NCBI GenBank assembly: GCA_028751875.1
Contig: CM054145.1
Span: 49,315,285-49,379,284 of the forward strand
DNA length: 64,000 bases
Reading direction: 5' to 3'
DNA from: Rapana venosa
Taxonomy: Eukaryota > Mollusca > Gastropoda > Neogastropoda > Muricidae
Below are positions 10,950 to 21,739 of the stretch, one piece after another. The first letter of the stretch is position 1, and every line of letters starts with the position of its first letter. Under the pieces are notes generated by a model that did not search any database, was not told where the DNA came from, and saw only the letters and a program-made list of their open reading frames with translations. The position numbers and the translations under genes were made by a program.

Positions 10950-11987
10950 TTACCAGTGACTACTTGAGAAGCAGCACGCACGCCTGGGCCGTAGGGCCTG
11001 CTTTGAGCTCAGAGACTGTCTGGTCTGCCTGCCTCTCTGTACTTGTGGTGGGTCACTGCTCTGTGGGTTCACTGGCTCCCCTGCAATACTTGCATCATCT
11101 TTCTTGTTAAATCTGTTGTCCATGGTACATAGTTTGCCCTGTTTGTGACCGTCACTACTTTCTACTTTGTTGTCAGTGTACTCATCGATATCTGTCTTGT
11201 CAGTCTCTGATTCAGTCATGTCTATATCTGTCATCAGAGTTCTGATGTTCCCAGTGGTAACGTTATCATCAGTCATTTCATAGTCTTTGTTTCCTCCTCT
11301 GTCTTTTTCATCCCTGACAACTTTGTCAGATTTGTCGTTATCCGGGATTTTGTCAGGTATATCATCATCTGTCTCCTCGCTAGCAGCAATACCAAGAACC
11401 CTTTCATCAGTGTCATCAAGATTTTCAACAGTCCTCTGTCTGGTTACTTCTTCAGAATTACTGCAACAATGTCCTGCACCATTCAGTGGGTCATGATCTT
11501 TTGACTCTTCTTTGTCACAGTCACTCTTGTCATATTCAGTTGTCAAATGTCTTTTCTTTTGTACATGTCTGCATGTGTGTATTGCAGGATTTAGTCTTTG
11601 GTCAGAGTCTATGTTTTTCTTTTTCTCCCTCACATAAACAATCCTCTCTGGCTCAGCTTGCCTTCTGTGAGTCACTGCCTCACTGTAGAGACGGGGACCT
11701 GGCACAACTGGTACAACACTGCCCCTTCTCCTGTCTTGATGACCAGTCTTCTGCTGTGGCGTCATACTGTCTTCCCTGGTGACAGCGTAGAAGTGGTTGG
11801 TTGGCTGCCCTCTGCTTGCCCTCTCCTGTTGAGCCGCATGTTGCTGAGGTGATCCACCAGTTCTCTGCCAGGACCTGTTGTGCACTCGTGACTGGTGATT
11901 GTCATGATGCTGCTCCTCTTGGGCACGTAGGGGACTGTAGTGATGCTGAGCCCTCTGCTTCCCAGGCTGATGACCGTTCGGAAACAC
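10950..11987 (-). pseudogene. C-terminal part of LINE ORF1, low complexity, out of frame
   Basis: An open frame of 345 residues with no recognised fold. The N-terminal half is rich in Gln, His and Arg. The second half (residues about 180-300) is very acidic, full of Asp, Thr and Lys, with repeated 'TDxDxTxSxTD'-like stretches. It lies between ORF1 and ORF2 of the LINE and is most simply a disordered C-terminal extension of ORF1 put out of frame by an indel near 12.0 kb. A third frame (12094-11762) is also open here, so the true junction cannot be placed by eye. It could instead be a separate small ORF. Confidence 0.45.
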
Positions 11988-12090
11988 AGGACCTGCACTC
12001 CTGTTGTAAGCTCCACGTCCCCTGTCCTGGATTGGGGGCCACTTCTCTTCTTGGTAGTGCGGTTGATGGTTGTAGCGACCCCTGGGATCA

Positions 12091-12786
12091 TCACGCCAAT
12101 GATGGGCTGTTGCCTTTCTTCATCTGCAGCTTTCCATGGTGGAAATATGCTATTTTGCCCTGGCTTTGATGAAAGTCTATCATTTCTCTTTGGTGTGATG
12201 TTAGGTCAGCTGACACCTTGATGCCACTCCTCCTGAGATTGTCACGAAGCTCCTTGTCTCCCATCACAGCCATCTTATCGGCCCATCGGCAGAAATGAAC
12301 AATGATGGGTCGTGGTTCACTTCTCCAAGCATATGGTTTGCCAATGCGATATGCTCTTGCAATGTCTTCTTGGCGCCAGTCCAAATAAGGGGCATGGTCA
12401 TTTAAAATGTCAATCACATACGGAGTTATTGTGTGATCTGTTTCTCCTTCAAGTTCTTCCACATTTATCAACTTTACATTGTTAACTTTTGTGTTTCGCT
12501 CAGTTGATTCCAACTTTTTCTCCAGTGCTTCCAGCCTGTCAAATATGATTTGTCTGTCTTCTTTCAATTCATGAATGTCATCCTTGTTTTGTGTCACACA
12601 CTCTTTCAGTGCAATAATCTCTTCAAAGAAATGAGAGATTCTCCCATCTAGAGCTGTAAACTTTTCTTCAATGCTACTCTTGATCCCATTTGAGTGCACA
12701 AGAAGTCCTTGCTGGATCTGTGTAAAACGCCAGTCTATCATATGCATGATATGTGCTGGTGATGAAAACATTTCACTTTGAGACAT
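12091..12786 (-). CDS. LINE ORF1 protein, L1 ORF1p-like (Transposase_22 type)
   Basis: The reading frame encodes 231 residues. Residues about 35-115 form a heptad-rich helix (predicted coiled coil) with many Glu, Lys and Leu. Residues about 120-225 resemble the RRM plus C-terminal domain of L1 ORF1p: 'DIARAYRIGKP', then a strand ending 'PRPIIVHF', then 'ADLTSHQREM'. Such proteins trimerise and coat the LINE RNA as nucleic acid chaperones. The frame closes right after the RNA-binding region, and coding-like sequence continues in other frames (12094-10950), so the original ORF1 was probably longer. The start at 12786 is the first Met, with no in-frame evidence further upstream. Confidence 0.7.
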   Translation of the reverse strand: MSQSEMFSSPAHIMHMIDWRFTQIQQGLLVHSNGIKSSIEEKFTALDGRISHFFEEIIALKECVTQNKDDIHELKEDRQIIFDRLEALEKKLESTERNTKVNNVKLINVEELEGETDHTITPYVIDILNDHAPYLDWRQEDIARAYRIGKPYAWRSEPRPIIVHFCRWADKMAVMGDKELRDNLRRSGIKVSADLTSHQREMIDFHQSQGKIAYFHHGKLQMKKGNSPSLA

Positions 12787-12994
12787 TATGAACTTCTTTC
12801 AAGCGCCTGTTTTCAAAACTGGATATTGTCACAGTACACAAGCACCCAACATAGGAGCGGGAGCAAAGGTCAGGGATTCGTCACACATCACTGTTACCAG
12901 TTAGCATTAGGCTTGTGGCTTGCAGTGTGCATGCACCACAGCTGCCCTGTTGTTCACTTGCACGTGCATTGTGCCTAAGAAGTTCGTGGTTTTG

Positions 12995-13244
12995 ACAACA
13001 AATGAGTTCAGGTAAAAAAAAAACGGTTTCTCTATTTGTCCATAGTAATTAACAAAAACGTTAGTTTCGGCATTATTACTAACCTCATTTGTGATTTGTT
13101 TATATGTTTCTCTTTACCAGTCCTTCTTCAACACTGTTGCCAAAAATCACCACACTATATAAACCAGAACAGTCACTTTTTCATGCATAATGCAGAGCAC
13201 TCAAACACCATGTCCATCGGCACACACAGCGTTCCTGCAAGCCC

Positions 13245-13283
<39 letters not shown>

Positions 13284-14270
13284 CAAGAGAGCAGGAGCAT
13301 ATCTTTAATAATAGACTTTATGTAGACAAACAGTGTTTTTTTTGTTTTTTTTAAAAAGGCATATGCAAAAATTGTTTTACCCTTTTGAAACATAAGCAAA
13401 GCTAATGGACAAAGTATAAAATCAAAGTTTAAAATGCTCTTCTTTGACTTTTTTGAAAAAGTCCCAAAGCCAGTGCACACAAGTATAGCATCAAGCTCAA
13501 AAGGTCAAAATGATTCCCAGCTGAGATGGACAAAAAAAAGCTTGCATCCACGTATGGAATAACCTCAGTAGCCAAGTTTCTTTTCTAAACATAAAATAGA
13601 TAGCTCATTTTTTTTCCTTTCTTTTTTTGTTGTTGTTTTTATAAAGAAGAAAGCTGGCACAGACCCTACTGCCTGGAGGAGAAAGGGGGAGAACTTTAGG
13701 AGCAAGGTACTGAAGTGATTTCCCATGAGAGTGGTCCCTTCCCCCAAGTAATTCCCATCGTCTGACAGGGCCTAATGCTCGCATGGAGCCAGCGATTAAT
13801 GGCTTTGGTGGAGAAAAGGAGTCTGTTGTGGGAAGGGGAGGAGAGGAGAGAAGGCACAGGGTAGATTGTAATGTATCCCTTTGGAGGATGTCATTTGTTG
13901 GGGTGGGGGCCTTTGGTCAGCTTCTGGTTGTCACATCTCCAGCAGACAAATGTATCTCTGTGAGGATGTGTCCCCAAAATAAATGTACTGTTCAGCACTC
14001 CGAGTTGTGTGTGGTGGTGGTGGTGGGGGGGTGTGGTTCACTGCCTAGGTCAGGCTGGCTGAAAAGATGGAGAAAAGTGAACAGGACTGAACAGATTTAG
14101 TTTGAGAGTATTTTTGTTTTCTCCCATCGGGAAATGTATTTCTGTATGTATATGATATTGAATGTGAGTGGTCATGAACACATATGCACAATTACAACGC
14201 ATGACTCAACAGCCACTAGAGGGTATGTCGTAAGATACAGTCTCCTCAACTATCTTTGGACCAAGAAATA
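12995..14270. other. unassigned non-coding stretch
   Basis: There is no coding signal beyond short spurious frames. A (GA)n tract is at about 13246-13278 and a GTGGTGG tract at about 14012-14032. Confidence 0.4.
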
Positions 14271-14277
14271 TAGTACT

Positions 14278-14434
14278 ATCATCACAACCACCCTTGTCAC
14301 CACCGCCACCAACACCATCATCGTCATCATTACACCCACCATCACCACCACCACCACCATCATCATCATCATAATCATCATCATCATCATCACCACCACC
14401 ACCACCACCACCACCACCACCACCACCACCACCA
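14278..14434. repeat. (ACC)n/(ATC)n trinucleotide tract
   Basis: Interspersed ACC and ATC triplets ending in about 12 pure ACC units. Confidence 0.95.
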
Positions 14435-14885
14435 CTGCCATGATCATGTTTTCTTTCTGTATCTATTTATGGAATCAGAGCGGGATGGAAGATGGAAAGG
14501 GTGGGGGTAGGGAGGGGGGGTAGAGACAAGAAAAGGGCAATGGGGCTGACACATGAATAAATCACCGTTATCAATACCCATCACTTATTCATTTTCAGTC
14601 TCCGCATCCTACCGATGTGTCGATCAGTATCACCCATCCTCAGAGGAACAGTTTTAAAAAAACAACAACAACACACACACACACACACATATACACACAA
14701 AGCCCTGGATCCTCTTGCTACCCACCATATGTCAGATCCATGTTTATGATAGCTGGGGTGAGCTATGGCCACAGTGTGCCAGGAAGTAGACCTTCACACA
14801 CACACACACACAGCAGAGCAGAGAAGCAACCAGACATAGCAGAGGACTCATAAAAGGCTTTACAGTATAGTAAAGGGCTGGGTTT

Positions 14886-15072
14886 CTTGTTTTGTTTTGT
14901 TTTGTTTTTGAGGGGGGGGAGGGGGGTGTTGTTTTTGATGGTTGGGTTTTTGTGTGGTTTTTGTTTTTTATTTGTTGTTGTTATTGGGGGGGGGGGGGGG
15001 GGGGGGGGGTGGTTTGTTGTTTTTTTTTTGGGGGGGGGTTGGGTTGTTTTTTTTTGGGGGGGGGGGGGGGTG
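14886..15072. repeat. G/T-rich low-complexity tract
   Basis: Long G runs (15-22 bases) alternate with T runs and GTTTT motifs. The plus strand is G-rich and could form quadruplexes. The lengths are doubtful in an assembly. Confidence 0.85.
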
Positions 15073-15786
15073 TTAATGGCTGCTTGGTTGGAGGTTGGTT
15101 TTTTTTCAGTATGGAAGTATCTGTTTTATTATGATTTTCAATTAAATACCAGTATCAGTTCAGTGCTTGACTATGATGTGTATGGTGAATGGATTTGTGA
15201 TAGGTGAGAGGACACAAAGTAAACCTGCCCCAAAGAGGATCAAGTTGGGAATGCAGTTCGATAGTTGTAATTATTGGTTTATCTTTGATATCATGCCTCT
15301 GTTGTCTTGAAATAGGTTGTCCTAGCATTGATGGAATCTGTTCCTGTTTGATATTTCATTGTCAGATTGTTCTTATTGCTTAGTTCTTCATAGAGTATCC
15401 AGTATTCTAGTTCTTCTTTGATTGTCTTATGATCTAGTTCTTTAGAGCATCATAGGGCATAGTTAATTTTTCATGCATCAGGAAACAGGAAAATAGAGAG
15501 AAAAAAACCCTAAATAAAAAAAGGTGGTGCTGCTCTTGTGGCACCACTTTTTTCCTGGGGAGAGCACTGAGCAACCTAACGTTCATGCAGAGAAGTCTGC
15601 CATGACTGAAAATGGTATAAAGCATAATACGTTGCAATGCAATGCAGTGCAATACAATACAGCACAACTTGATCAAATGCCCCTTTAAACTAAAGCCTTA
15701 TTATTCATCATAGAGAGTAGACATAGTTTATCATAGAGCATGATATAACCTAGGTCTTTCTGGAGTGTTGTGTGTTCCCCCAGTTT
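15073..15786. other. unassigned non-coding stretch
   Basis: No gene or repeat recognised. A short 'aatgcaatgcagtgcaatac' degenerate repeat occurs at about 15634-15660. Confidence 0.4.
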
Positions 15787-15790
15787 TTAA

Positions 15791-16433
15791 CTCATTGAGG
15801 TTGTGCTTCGGCACTCCTCTCCTTGACTGTGACAAGCCGAAGCTTAAGCTTCAGCAGAATTACGAATTTTTAAAAATACGCTAAGTGATGTTCAACTCGA
15901 GGGAAAGTACTCTGGCCTGTAGGGCAATCATTTTTCTAAACACAGTTACTTTCCTTGACCATAAGCTTGCCTAGTATGTGTCTGTTGGCTAATTTTGTTT
16001 GATATGTCAACAAGTGATATCTTTGGGATTTCAGGCTCTCCAGTGTTATGATTCTTTAAAAAAAAATCTGTTGTACAAAAAGTGACATCAGATGGATTCA
16101 GCCAGCTTCAGGGAACTTTGGTGAAAAATCATCACATTGCTTCAAGGGGACTAGTGGATGAAAAGTTCAAGGCATGTAAGATACGCAGCCCTAATTTTCA
16201 AAACTTTTTATTTTTCGGCATTCAGTGACATTTGGAAAATTTGTAAAAAATAAATACAATCATCTATTGAAAAACTGTGAAACAATCTCAAAAGTAGACA
16301 TTATAAACTTTTCAATGATGTATAATGTGTATGTCATTATTATGTTGGGTAGGTCTGCTGAATTTTTCAAATATAGCCCAAATCACGCATCACCACAAAA
16401 TGGCTGGATCCATTTCACTGCGACTCCATTGAG
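15791..16433. mobile_element. putative TTAA-flanked non-autonomous element (643 bp)
   Basis: TTAA at 15787-15790 and at 16434-16437 flank inverted termini: CTCATTGAGG on the left and CTCAATGGAG read inward from the right. The TTAA-CTC start matches the termini of the autonomous piggyBac-like element at 59172-61813. No coding capacity. The terminal match is short (about 7 of 10), so the pairing may be fortuitous. Confidence 0.4.
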
Positions 16434-16537
16434 TTAATGGAGGCTTGTTGTAAGGTGTCGTCCTCTGCGGTTTTTCACAGAGTGTGTCACAGGGTACAGT
16501 GATTCAAGTGATGTATCATAATGACTTCATTCTTTAA

Positions 16538-16807
16538 CTCTTTTGCCGCCAAGTTTCTGACTGAAGAACTCTCTTCAGCATCAAGTGTTTTTCAGCGCTG
16601 TTGCTGATTTATCAGCATTCAGTCTGTGTCAGAATAACGTGGTCAGTTTTTGCCACTTAAAACTGGGTCAGGGGTGAAGGACGATGTGTCTGCCATCACG
16701 TGCGCAAGTCAACTGTTGGTGTGAAACCTTGTTACTGTTTGAAAAAAACCTGTCTTTTTTAACCAGACACTTGCCGTTGATGAAAGTCACCCATGAAAGC
16801 GAAAGAG
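16538..16807. mobile_element. putative TTAA-flanked MITE (270 bp)
   Basis: TTAA at 16534-16537 and at 16808-16811 flank inverted termini CTCTTTTGCC and CTCTTTCGCT. Eight of ten positions agree, and the first five agree with the 13-bp ends of the piggyBac-like element at 59172-61813. No coding capacity. Confidence 0.5.
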
Positions 16808-17012
16808 TTAAAATATTCAAGGAAAATCACATTCCTTATATATCCTTACAGGGTCCTTTGCAATCTATCATAGTAGTTTGGTTTTATTGTGGGGTTTTTG
16901 TGGGATAAAAGCTTGATGAAAACAACGATGACATGAAACAATAGCAACAAAACAGGTTCTTATTCTACCACCCTAAAAAATTTTAAGGTTTTGAAATGAA
17001 TGGAATTAAATC

Positions 17013-17024
17013 TCTGTCTCTGTC

Positions 17025-17084
<60 letters not shown>

Positions 17085-17121
17085 ATCCTCTCTCTCTCTC
17101 TCTCTCTCTCTCCTCTCTCTT
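17013..17121. repeat. (TCTG)n(TC)n microsatellite
   Basis: TCTG units followed by TC, the same arrangement as at 1789-1904. Just downstream, 'cagaattccccttatatatg' occurs twice, at about 17126 and 17236. Confidence 0.95.
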
Positions 17122-17595
17122 TCTTCAGAATTCCCCTTATATATGAAATGTATTTTGTTATTTAAATGTTTGGTTTATACATTTTATAGTGCTTTAATTT
17201 ATCTGGAGATGTACTCTCTCTTTCTCACTCTCCTTTCAGAATTCCCCTTATATATGAAATGTATTATTTTATATATGTTTTATAGTGCTTTATTTTATAG
17301 TCTTCCAAAATGCATACAATTTTGTTCTCTTTCTTCGATCAATATACCATGCCTCTTGGAAATGTATTAGTGAGTTTTTACTGATTTGCCTAACTTCCAA
17401 TTGTTGTATTGACACTGTTGTTGGCAGGGCTGTTGAAACTGTTTTTCCAGGCTCTTTGGCATTTTGTAACTTAACTTGATATGTTATTGATAGTATGTTT
17501 AATATAATAAAAAAAAATTAAAAAAAGGTTTGAGTGAGGGTGCTTTGTCATAATTTGATATCTGGTTCATTTTGATGTTGATATAACCTGAAAAT

Positions 17596-17597
<2 letters not shown>

Positions 17598-17681
<84 letters not shown>
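17598..17681. repeat. (TC)n microsatellite
   Basis: About 42 pure TC units. Confidence 0.97.
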
Positions 17682-17685
<4 letters not shown>

Positions 17686-17934
17686 TTCTTGCTGTCTCCC
17701 CTCTATTTTACTTTATCCATATTATTTAATTATAATCAGTTTTCATGTTTATGTTCAATTCATTTGAGAATTATATGTTTATCAACGCATATATCTTTCC
17801 TAAAAAAAATAAAAATTATAATCTATGTATCTCTTGACATTAATGTTCAGATCAGTTAGGGATTATGCATTGTTGAATATACATTTATCTTTTTTAAATC
17901 ATGTTGTCATTGTTGTAGTAGGGTTTTCCCCTTG

Positions 17935-18035
17935 TTTTGTTGATAGCCCCTAATCAGGGCAAGGGCTGTATGAAAAGAAGTATGCCTGTGCTTATTCTGT
18001 TACCCTTGAAAAATAAAGATTCATTCATTCTCTCT
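17935..18035 (+). mobile_element. possible LINE 3' end with (ATTC)n tail
   Basis: The sequence 'cccttgaaaaataaagattc' runs into a short ATTC repeat. It is preceded by a 'CCCCTAATCAGGGCAAGG'-like conserved segment. This looks like the untranslated 3' end of a LINE with a tetranucleotide tail. No reading frame is left to test the clade. Confidence 0.35.
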
Positions 18036-18039
18036 CCCA

Positions 18040-19320
18040 GATTTCTTTTTCATTAAAATTTGTAAATGTTTGTGTTTCCAAGCCTCCCTTTTCTCCCAAA
18101 TTCCTCATATCTGTTATCCTACGAGTGTACAAGATCTTGGTTTTGGACACATATATAAGCCCCCTTGTCAAAATGCCTGTTTAGCTTTTTATGCAAACTA
18201 CCTCTCTGTCTGTCTGCCCATCCATCTGTCTATATCTGTCTTTCCCTACACACGCACCCTTTGCTCTGTGAGGTTGGTTTTTTTATTATTTTTATGTGGA
18301 CAGTTGTCACGCCTGTCAGTACTAGAACAGCTTATTGATCCACATCAGCTCCTTTGTCAGGGAATGTATGTTCAGTTCAACAACTAAAACTACAAAGTGC
18401 AAGCACCATCCCTCCTTCCTTCCTTCCTTCCCTTCCTCCCTCCCTCCTATCTTTCCCCCCAGTCTATGCCTGATCGATATTCAGGGCAGTGTGATGATGG
18501 CCACAGTTTTCCCCAGAGATGAAGAACTTTCAAACAAAAGCACAGAAACTACCAGACACATGGACTTGACTTTTTCTTTTCCTTTTCTTGCCGCCCCCCC
18601 CCTCCTTTCTTTTCAAAGCGCAAGACTGTACAGTTTCCCTTACTCAGCTTTTTTTCCTGTTTCAAACTGTGTTTCTATGTTTGCGATGTGGTATAATTTG
18701 CGGTGGAAACCTACAGGATGCTTACTTAGCAAACAGATCTGTGGCTGGAATGAGATGTGAATGTAAATTAAACCTCCAGAAAACTTGCCTGATGACTTGT
18801 TTCCTACTAAGTGTGTCGCAGGTGGTCTTACTCTTGATGAATGCCCCACATCATTTTGTTGGCAGTTGGCATTAACTTGCCTGAATTAAGTTTTCTCTCT
18901 ACATCTGCGGACTGCAAGAATTTGACAGAACTTGCTTCATTCCTCCTGATTTTGCTCTCCTATATGACCTACAAATTTAGAAAACACTATTTTAACGTGT
19001 TAACTTTGTAGCCATTGCTTAGAAAAGAAAAAGCTGTGCTCTTTGAAAATATCAAGTCATAACCATAGTTTCAAAACTTCAGAATAGATGATTGTTTTGT
19101 ATAATCTTCATCGTTGCTTACTTGGATAATTTTTCTGCATAAACTGTATAGGTCTGTACTAAAACTTTTTTCATCAGTTCTAGCAAGTAGGTAATGATTT
19201 TAAGTAAACGCTGGAATGGACTCAGGATGTCCATTCTATGGTATTTCTGGACGGTTTTTCCCTTCTCTTTTTGTTGTATAGATTGCTTCAGAGTATTCTT
19301 AGTCTAAAGTTATGAATCAA
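18040..19320. other. unassigned non-coding stretch
   Basis: C/T-rich patches (18410-18460) and otherwise featureless AT-rich DNA. No coding exon is supported. Confidence 0.4.
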
Positions 19321-19324
19321 TCTT

Positions 19325-19365
19325 CACACACACACACACACAAAACAACACACACACACACACAA

Positions 19366-19403
<38 letters not shown>
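19325..19403. repeat. (AC)n microsatellite
   Basis: ACAC tract with AAAACA interruptions. Confidence 0.95.
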
Positions 19404-19404
<1 letters not shown>

Positions 19405-19439
19405 AGGGTTACAGGGGATGTATTCGTGATCTGCTGACC

Positions 19440-19722
19440 CGTTCAATTTCGTTTCAAGAGGATTTTTCCTTTGATTTAACATTTTGGCCCATCCACTTCC
19501 CCAAAAGTTCTTCGGATGACATTTTTAACTGAGGCCTGTGTGCAAACACACAGAACATCTTTGCCCCACATTAAAAACCAGTTCCGCGTTTTGAAAAGTA
19601 GGCCATTGTGTGCTGTGGGAACGTTTGACAAATTTAAAACAAACTGCAAACACACGGGAAGGAATGAAAAAATCCCCTTTGAGTGCTTTTCCATTACTCG
19701 AAATAAAAGAATAAATATATTT
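19440..19722 (+). mobile_element. degraded SINE (family B)
   Basis: It contains diverged forms of the family B landmarks in the right order: 'TTCGGATGA', 'GAGGCC', 'GTAGGCCATTGTGTGC', 'CACACGGGAAGG', 'GAGTGCTTTTCCATTA' and an 'AAATAAAAGAATAAAT' tail. No tRNA-like head is obvious. Confidence 0.6.
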
Positions 19723-19724
19723 TA

Positions 19725-19835
19725 AAAAACCAACACACACACCTAACAAAAAACAACACACACCACACCACACACACACACACCACACACACCACCCACC
19801 AAACACCACACCCACTTCCACACAAAATTTTTCAC
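19725..19835. repeat. AC-rich low-complexity tract
   Basis: Degenerate CACACACCACAC sequence. Confidence 0.85.
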
Positions 19836-19897
19836 CCCTTTAAAACCACACTTGCCAGTGAATATGGTATCTATTTCTTAGTTTTGTGGGTCCTGTT

Positions 19898-20160
19898 TGG
19901 GGGGGGGTGGGGGGGGGGGGGGGGGGGGGGGGGGAAGGGGGGGGTGGAAGGTGGGGGGGGGGGAAAAAATGGGGGGGGGGGGGGGGGTGGGTGGGGGGGG
20001 GGGGGGGGGGCTGGAGAGACAAGAAAGTGTGGTTCTGAGGTGGTACCAAGCTGCCACATTTAAATTTGAATTTTGAGAATCTGTGAATAGTTGCTTTCTT
20101 TTGGGACATTGGCCCCCCTCCACTCCACCCCCCCCCCCCCCCACCCTCCCACCCCCCATT
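19898..20160. repeat. poly-G tract, spacer, and poly-C tract
   Basis: G-rich sequence at 19898-20012 and a C run at about 20126-20142, about 110 bp apart. They form an inverted G/C pair that could fold or be mis-assembled. Confidence 0.85.
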
Positions 20161-20396
20161 TCCAATGCAGTGAACATGGCTTTATTTAATTGAAGGGGCG
20201 TGTGACAGATCTTTTGCCATTGTGTTTTCTCGAGGAGGTTATTACTCACACTGTCAGTCTGTTGTTGGTCTGTCTGTGTGCATGTTCTTCTTCGTCGAGT
20301 ACTCAGCATCTATTGTTGTCTGTCATATGAGGAAAAATAGCCCTGAAGTTGGAATGCAGCTACCTAAACAGGAAGGGGGAATGGTTGCTATCTATT

Positions 20397-21318
20397 CTAT
20401 CTATCTATCTGTCCCGTAGTCTGACGACCGTGGGGGCACCCTCAAAGACTCAGCAACCAGTTCCCTCCATTCCTCTCTCTGTTCTGCCTTTCTCAGGGTT
20501 TTGTTGAGTTCTAGGCCTGTCCATTCACTGATGTTATCCTCCCAGCTCTTCCTTGGTCTGCCTCTTCTTCCTCCTTGGACAGTGCCTTGCAAAACTGTCT
20601 TTGTAATTCCCTTTGGGATCTTGTGACATGCCCATACCACTTAATTTACGCTTTTTTCACGATGTTAGAAGTTCCATAGGGTTCCATGTTTGCGGATTCG
20701 TTATGCACGCTTTCGTTGCTTATGTTGTCTTGTAGGGATGCCAAGAGTCTCCAAAGCATCTCATCTCCACGCCTTACTCTTCTCTTTCCCAAAACTGCAG
20801 TCAAGGTCCCTGATTCACAGCATACAGAAATATGGATATGACAAGGAGCGCATTAGTCTGATCTTGGAGATAAGTTTAGATATTCTTATCTCTCCAGATG
20901 GTGTTTAGTTTTGACAAAGCTGTTATTGTCTGTGCAGTCCTGCATACTACTTCTGGCTTGGATCCCTGGTCGGATACAATGGCTCCCAGGTACTTGAAGC
21001 TTTGAACTGTTTCCAGCTTCTGGTCATTAACCCTGATATCAGTGCTATGCCGTTGGTGTTATTTAGTCATCAGTTTGGTCTTCTCTGCACTGATTTCCAT
21101 GCCGTATGTTTTGGAGGCCTTATCCAAGTGTTCTGTTAGGCTGGCAAGCTCTTTTTCTGATCCTGATATTCCATCAATGTCATCTGCGAAGCGGAGGTTT
21201 GTGATCGTTCTGCCACCGATGCTGACTGATCCTTCATGATGTTCCAGTGCATCAGCCATGATTCTCTCAAGGAAGATGTTGAAAAGAGTGGGTGAGAGTA
21301 GACAGCCCTGCCTTACTC
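20397..21318 (-). mobile_element. 5'-truncated RTE-type LINE copy
   Basis: Co-linear with the 3' end of the LINE at 57597-63650, and nearly identical over long stretches. Homology stops abruptly at about 21318, inside the RT domain ('VGVRQGCLLS' region), as in ordinary 5' truncation. The 3' end ('SSDYGTDR') runs into a (GATA)n tail, seen on the plus strand as TATC repeats at 20392-20411. Compared with the other copy it has many one-base indels (for example near 20650-20830), so the reading frame is broken. Confidence 0.9.
20401..21259 (-). pseudogene. RTE reverse transcriptase C-terminal fragment
   Basis: Two open pieces remain. The piece at 21059-21259 carries the 'RFADDIDGI' polymerase box and the following helix. 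The piece at 20401-20640 carries the basic 'GRPRKSWEDNISEWTGLEL' segment and ends 'SSDYGTDR' with its stop inside the tail repeat. The stretch between them is frameshifted. No function remains. Confidence 0.85.
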
Positions 21319-21344
21319 ATAACACAAACTTTCATTTGAGATAG

Positions 21345-21640
21345 AATGCAGATATGCAGTCAGAGGGAGGAAAGTCATAGGAGCTGTTCTGCTTCTTGGT
21401 GACACCCCCCCCCCCCTTCCCCCCCCCAGTATGAGTTTGGCACACAACCAGCATTAATGGAGCTATCTGGTGAGTGGCTCTTTAGTGCAGTGCCCCTGAT
21501 GGCTGCTTTTGGGTGAATGAAGTGAAGAAGAAGAAGAAAGAAAAGAAGGAAAAGAGAAAAGAGAGAGAGAGAGAGGAGAGAAGAGAGAGAGAGAGTACGA
21601 GAAGAGAGAGAGAAGAATGTGTGATTTTTGTCTGGAGAAA
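21345..21640. repeat. about 290-bp dispersed repeat, copy 1
   Basis: Begins near 'cagtcagagggaggaaagtc' and includes a C run, 'cagtatgagtttggc', 'gcagtgcccctgatggctgc', a (GAA)n/(GA)n purine tract and 'tgtgatttttgtctggag'. A second copy in the same orientation is at 22817-23075. Copy 1 is followed by a family C SINE tail signature at 21645-21690. Confidence 0.75.
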
Positions 21641-21644
21641 AAAA

Positions 21645-21695
21645 AAAAACGCAAAAATCTCACCATTGATGAACACTGGAGCTTTAGCTGAAGAA
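21645..21695 (+). mobile_element. SINE tail fragment (family C)
   Basis: Carries 'TCACCATTGATGAACACTGG' followed by 'AGCTTTAGCTGAAGAAC', the diverged 3' module of family C. Confidence 0.5.
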
Positions 21696-21739
21696 CAAAA
21701 AGAAGAAAAAAAGAGTGAAAATGCATTGGGCTGCTGTTA

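Larger units (their letters stand above)
7245..12990 (-). mobile_element. L1/Tx1-like non-LTR retrotransposon, nearly full length, decayed
   Basis: The order on the minus strand is ORF1 (coiled coil plus RNA-binding region), then ORF2 with an apurinic endonuclease, reverse transcriptase and a C-terminal Cys/His motif. This is the order of a complete two-ORF LINE. Every part is open over hundreds of codons but frame changes separate them, at about 12.09, 10.62, 9.05-9.09, 7.79 and 7.5 kb, so the copy is dead though not ancient. No poly-A or target-site duplication could be fixed, so both outer boundaries are approximate. The ORF1 type points to the L1/Tx1 group, but the clade needs a phylogeny. 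Confidence 0.8.

Noticed and set aside
13783..14100. Possible 105-residue protein
   Set aside because: No splice context, no recognisable domain, and composition like the surrounding non-coding DNA.
14134..14523. Ile/Thr-rich 129-residue frame
   Set aside because: A translation of the ACC/ATC repeat.
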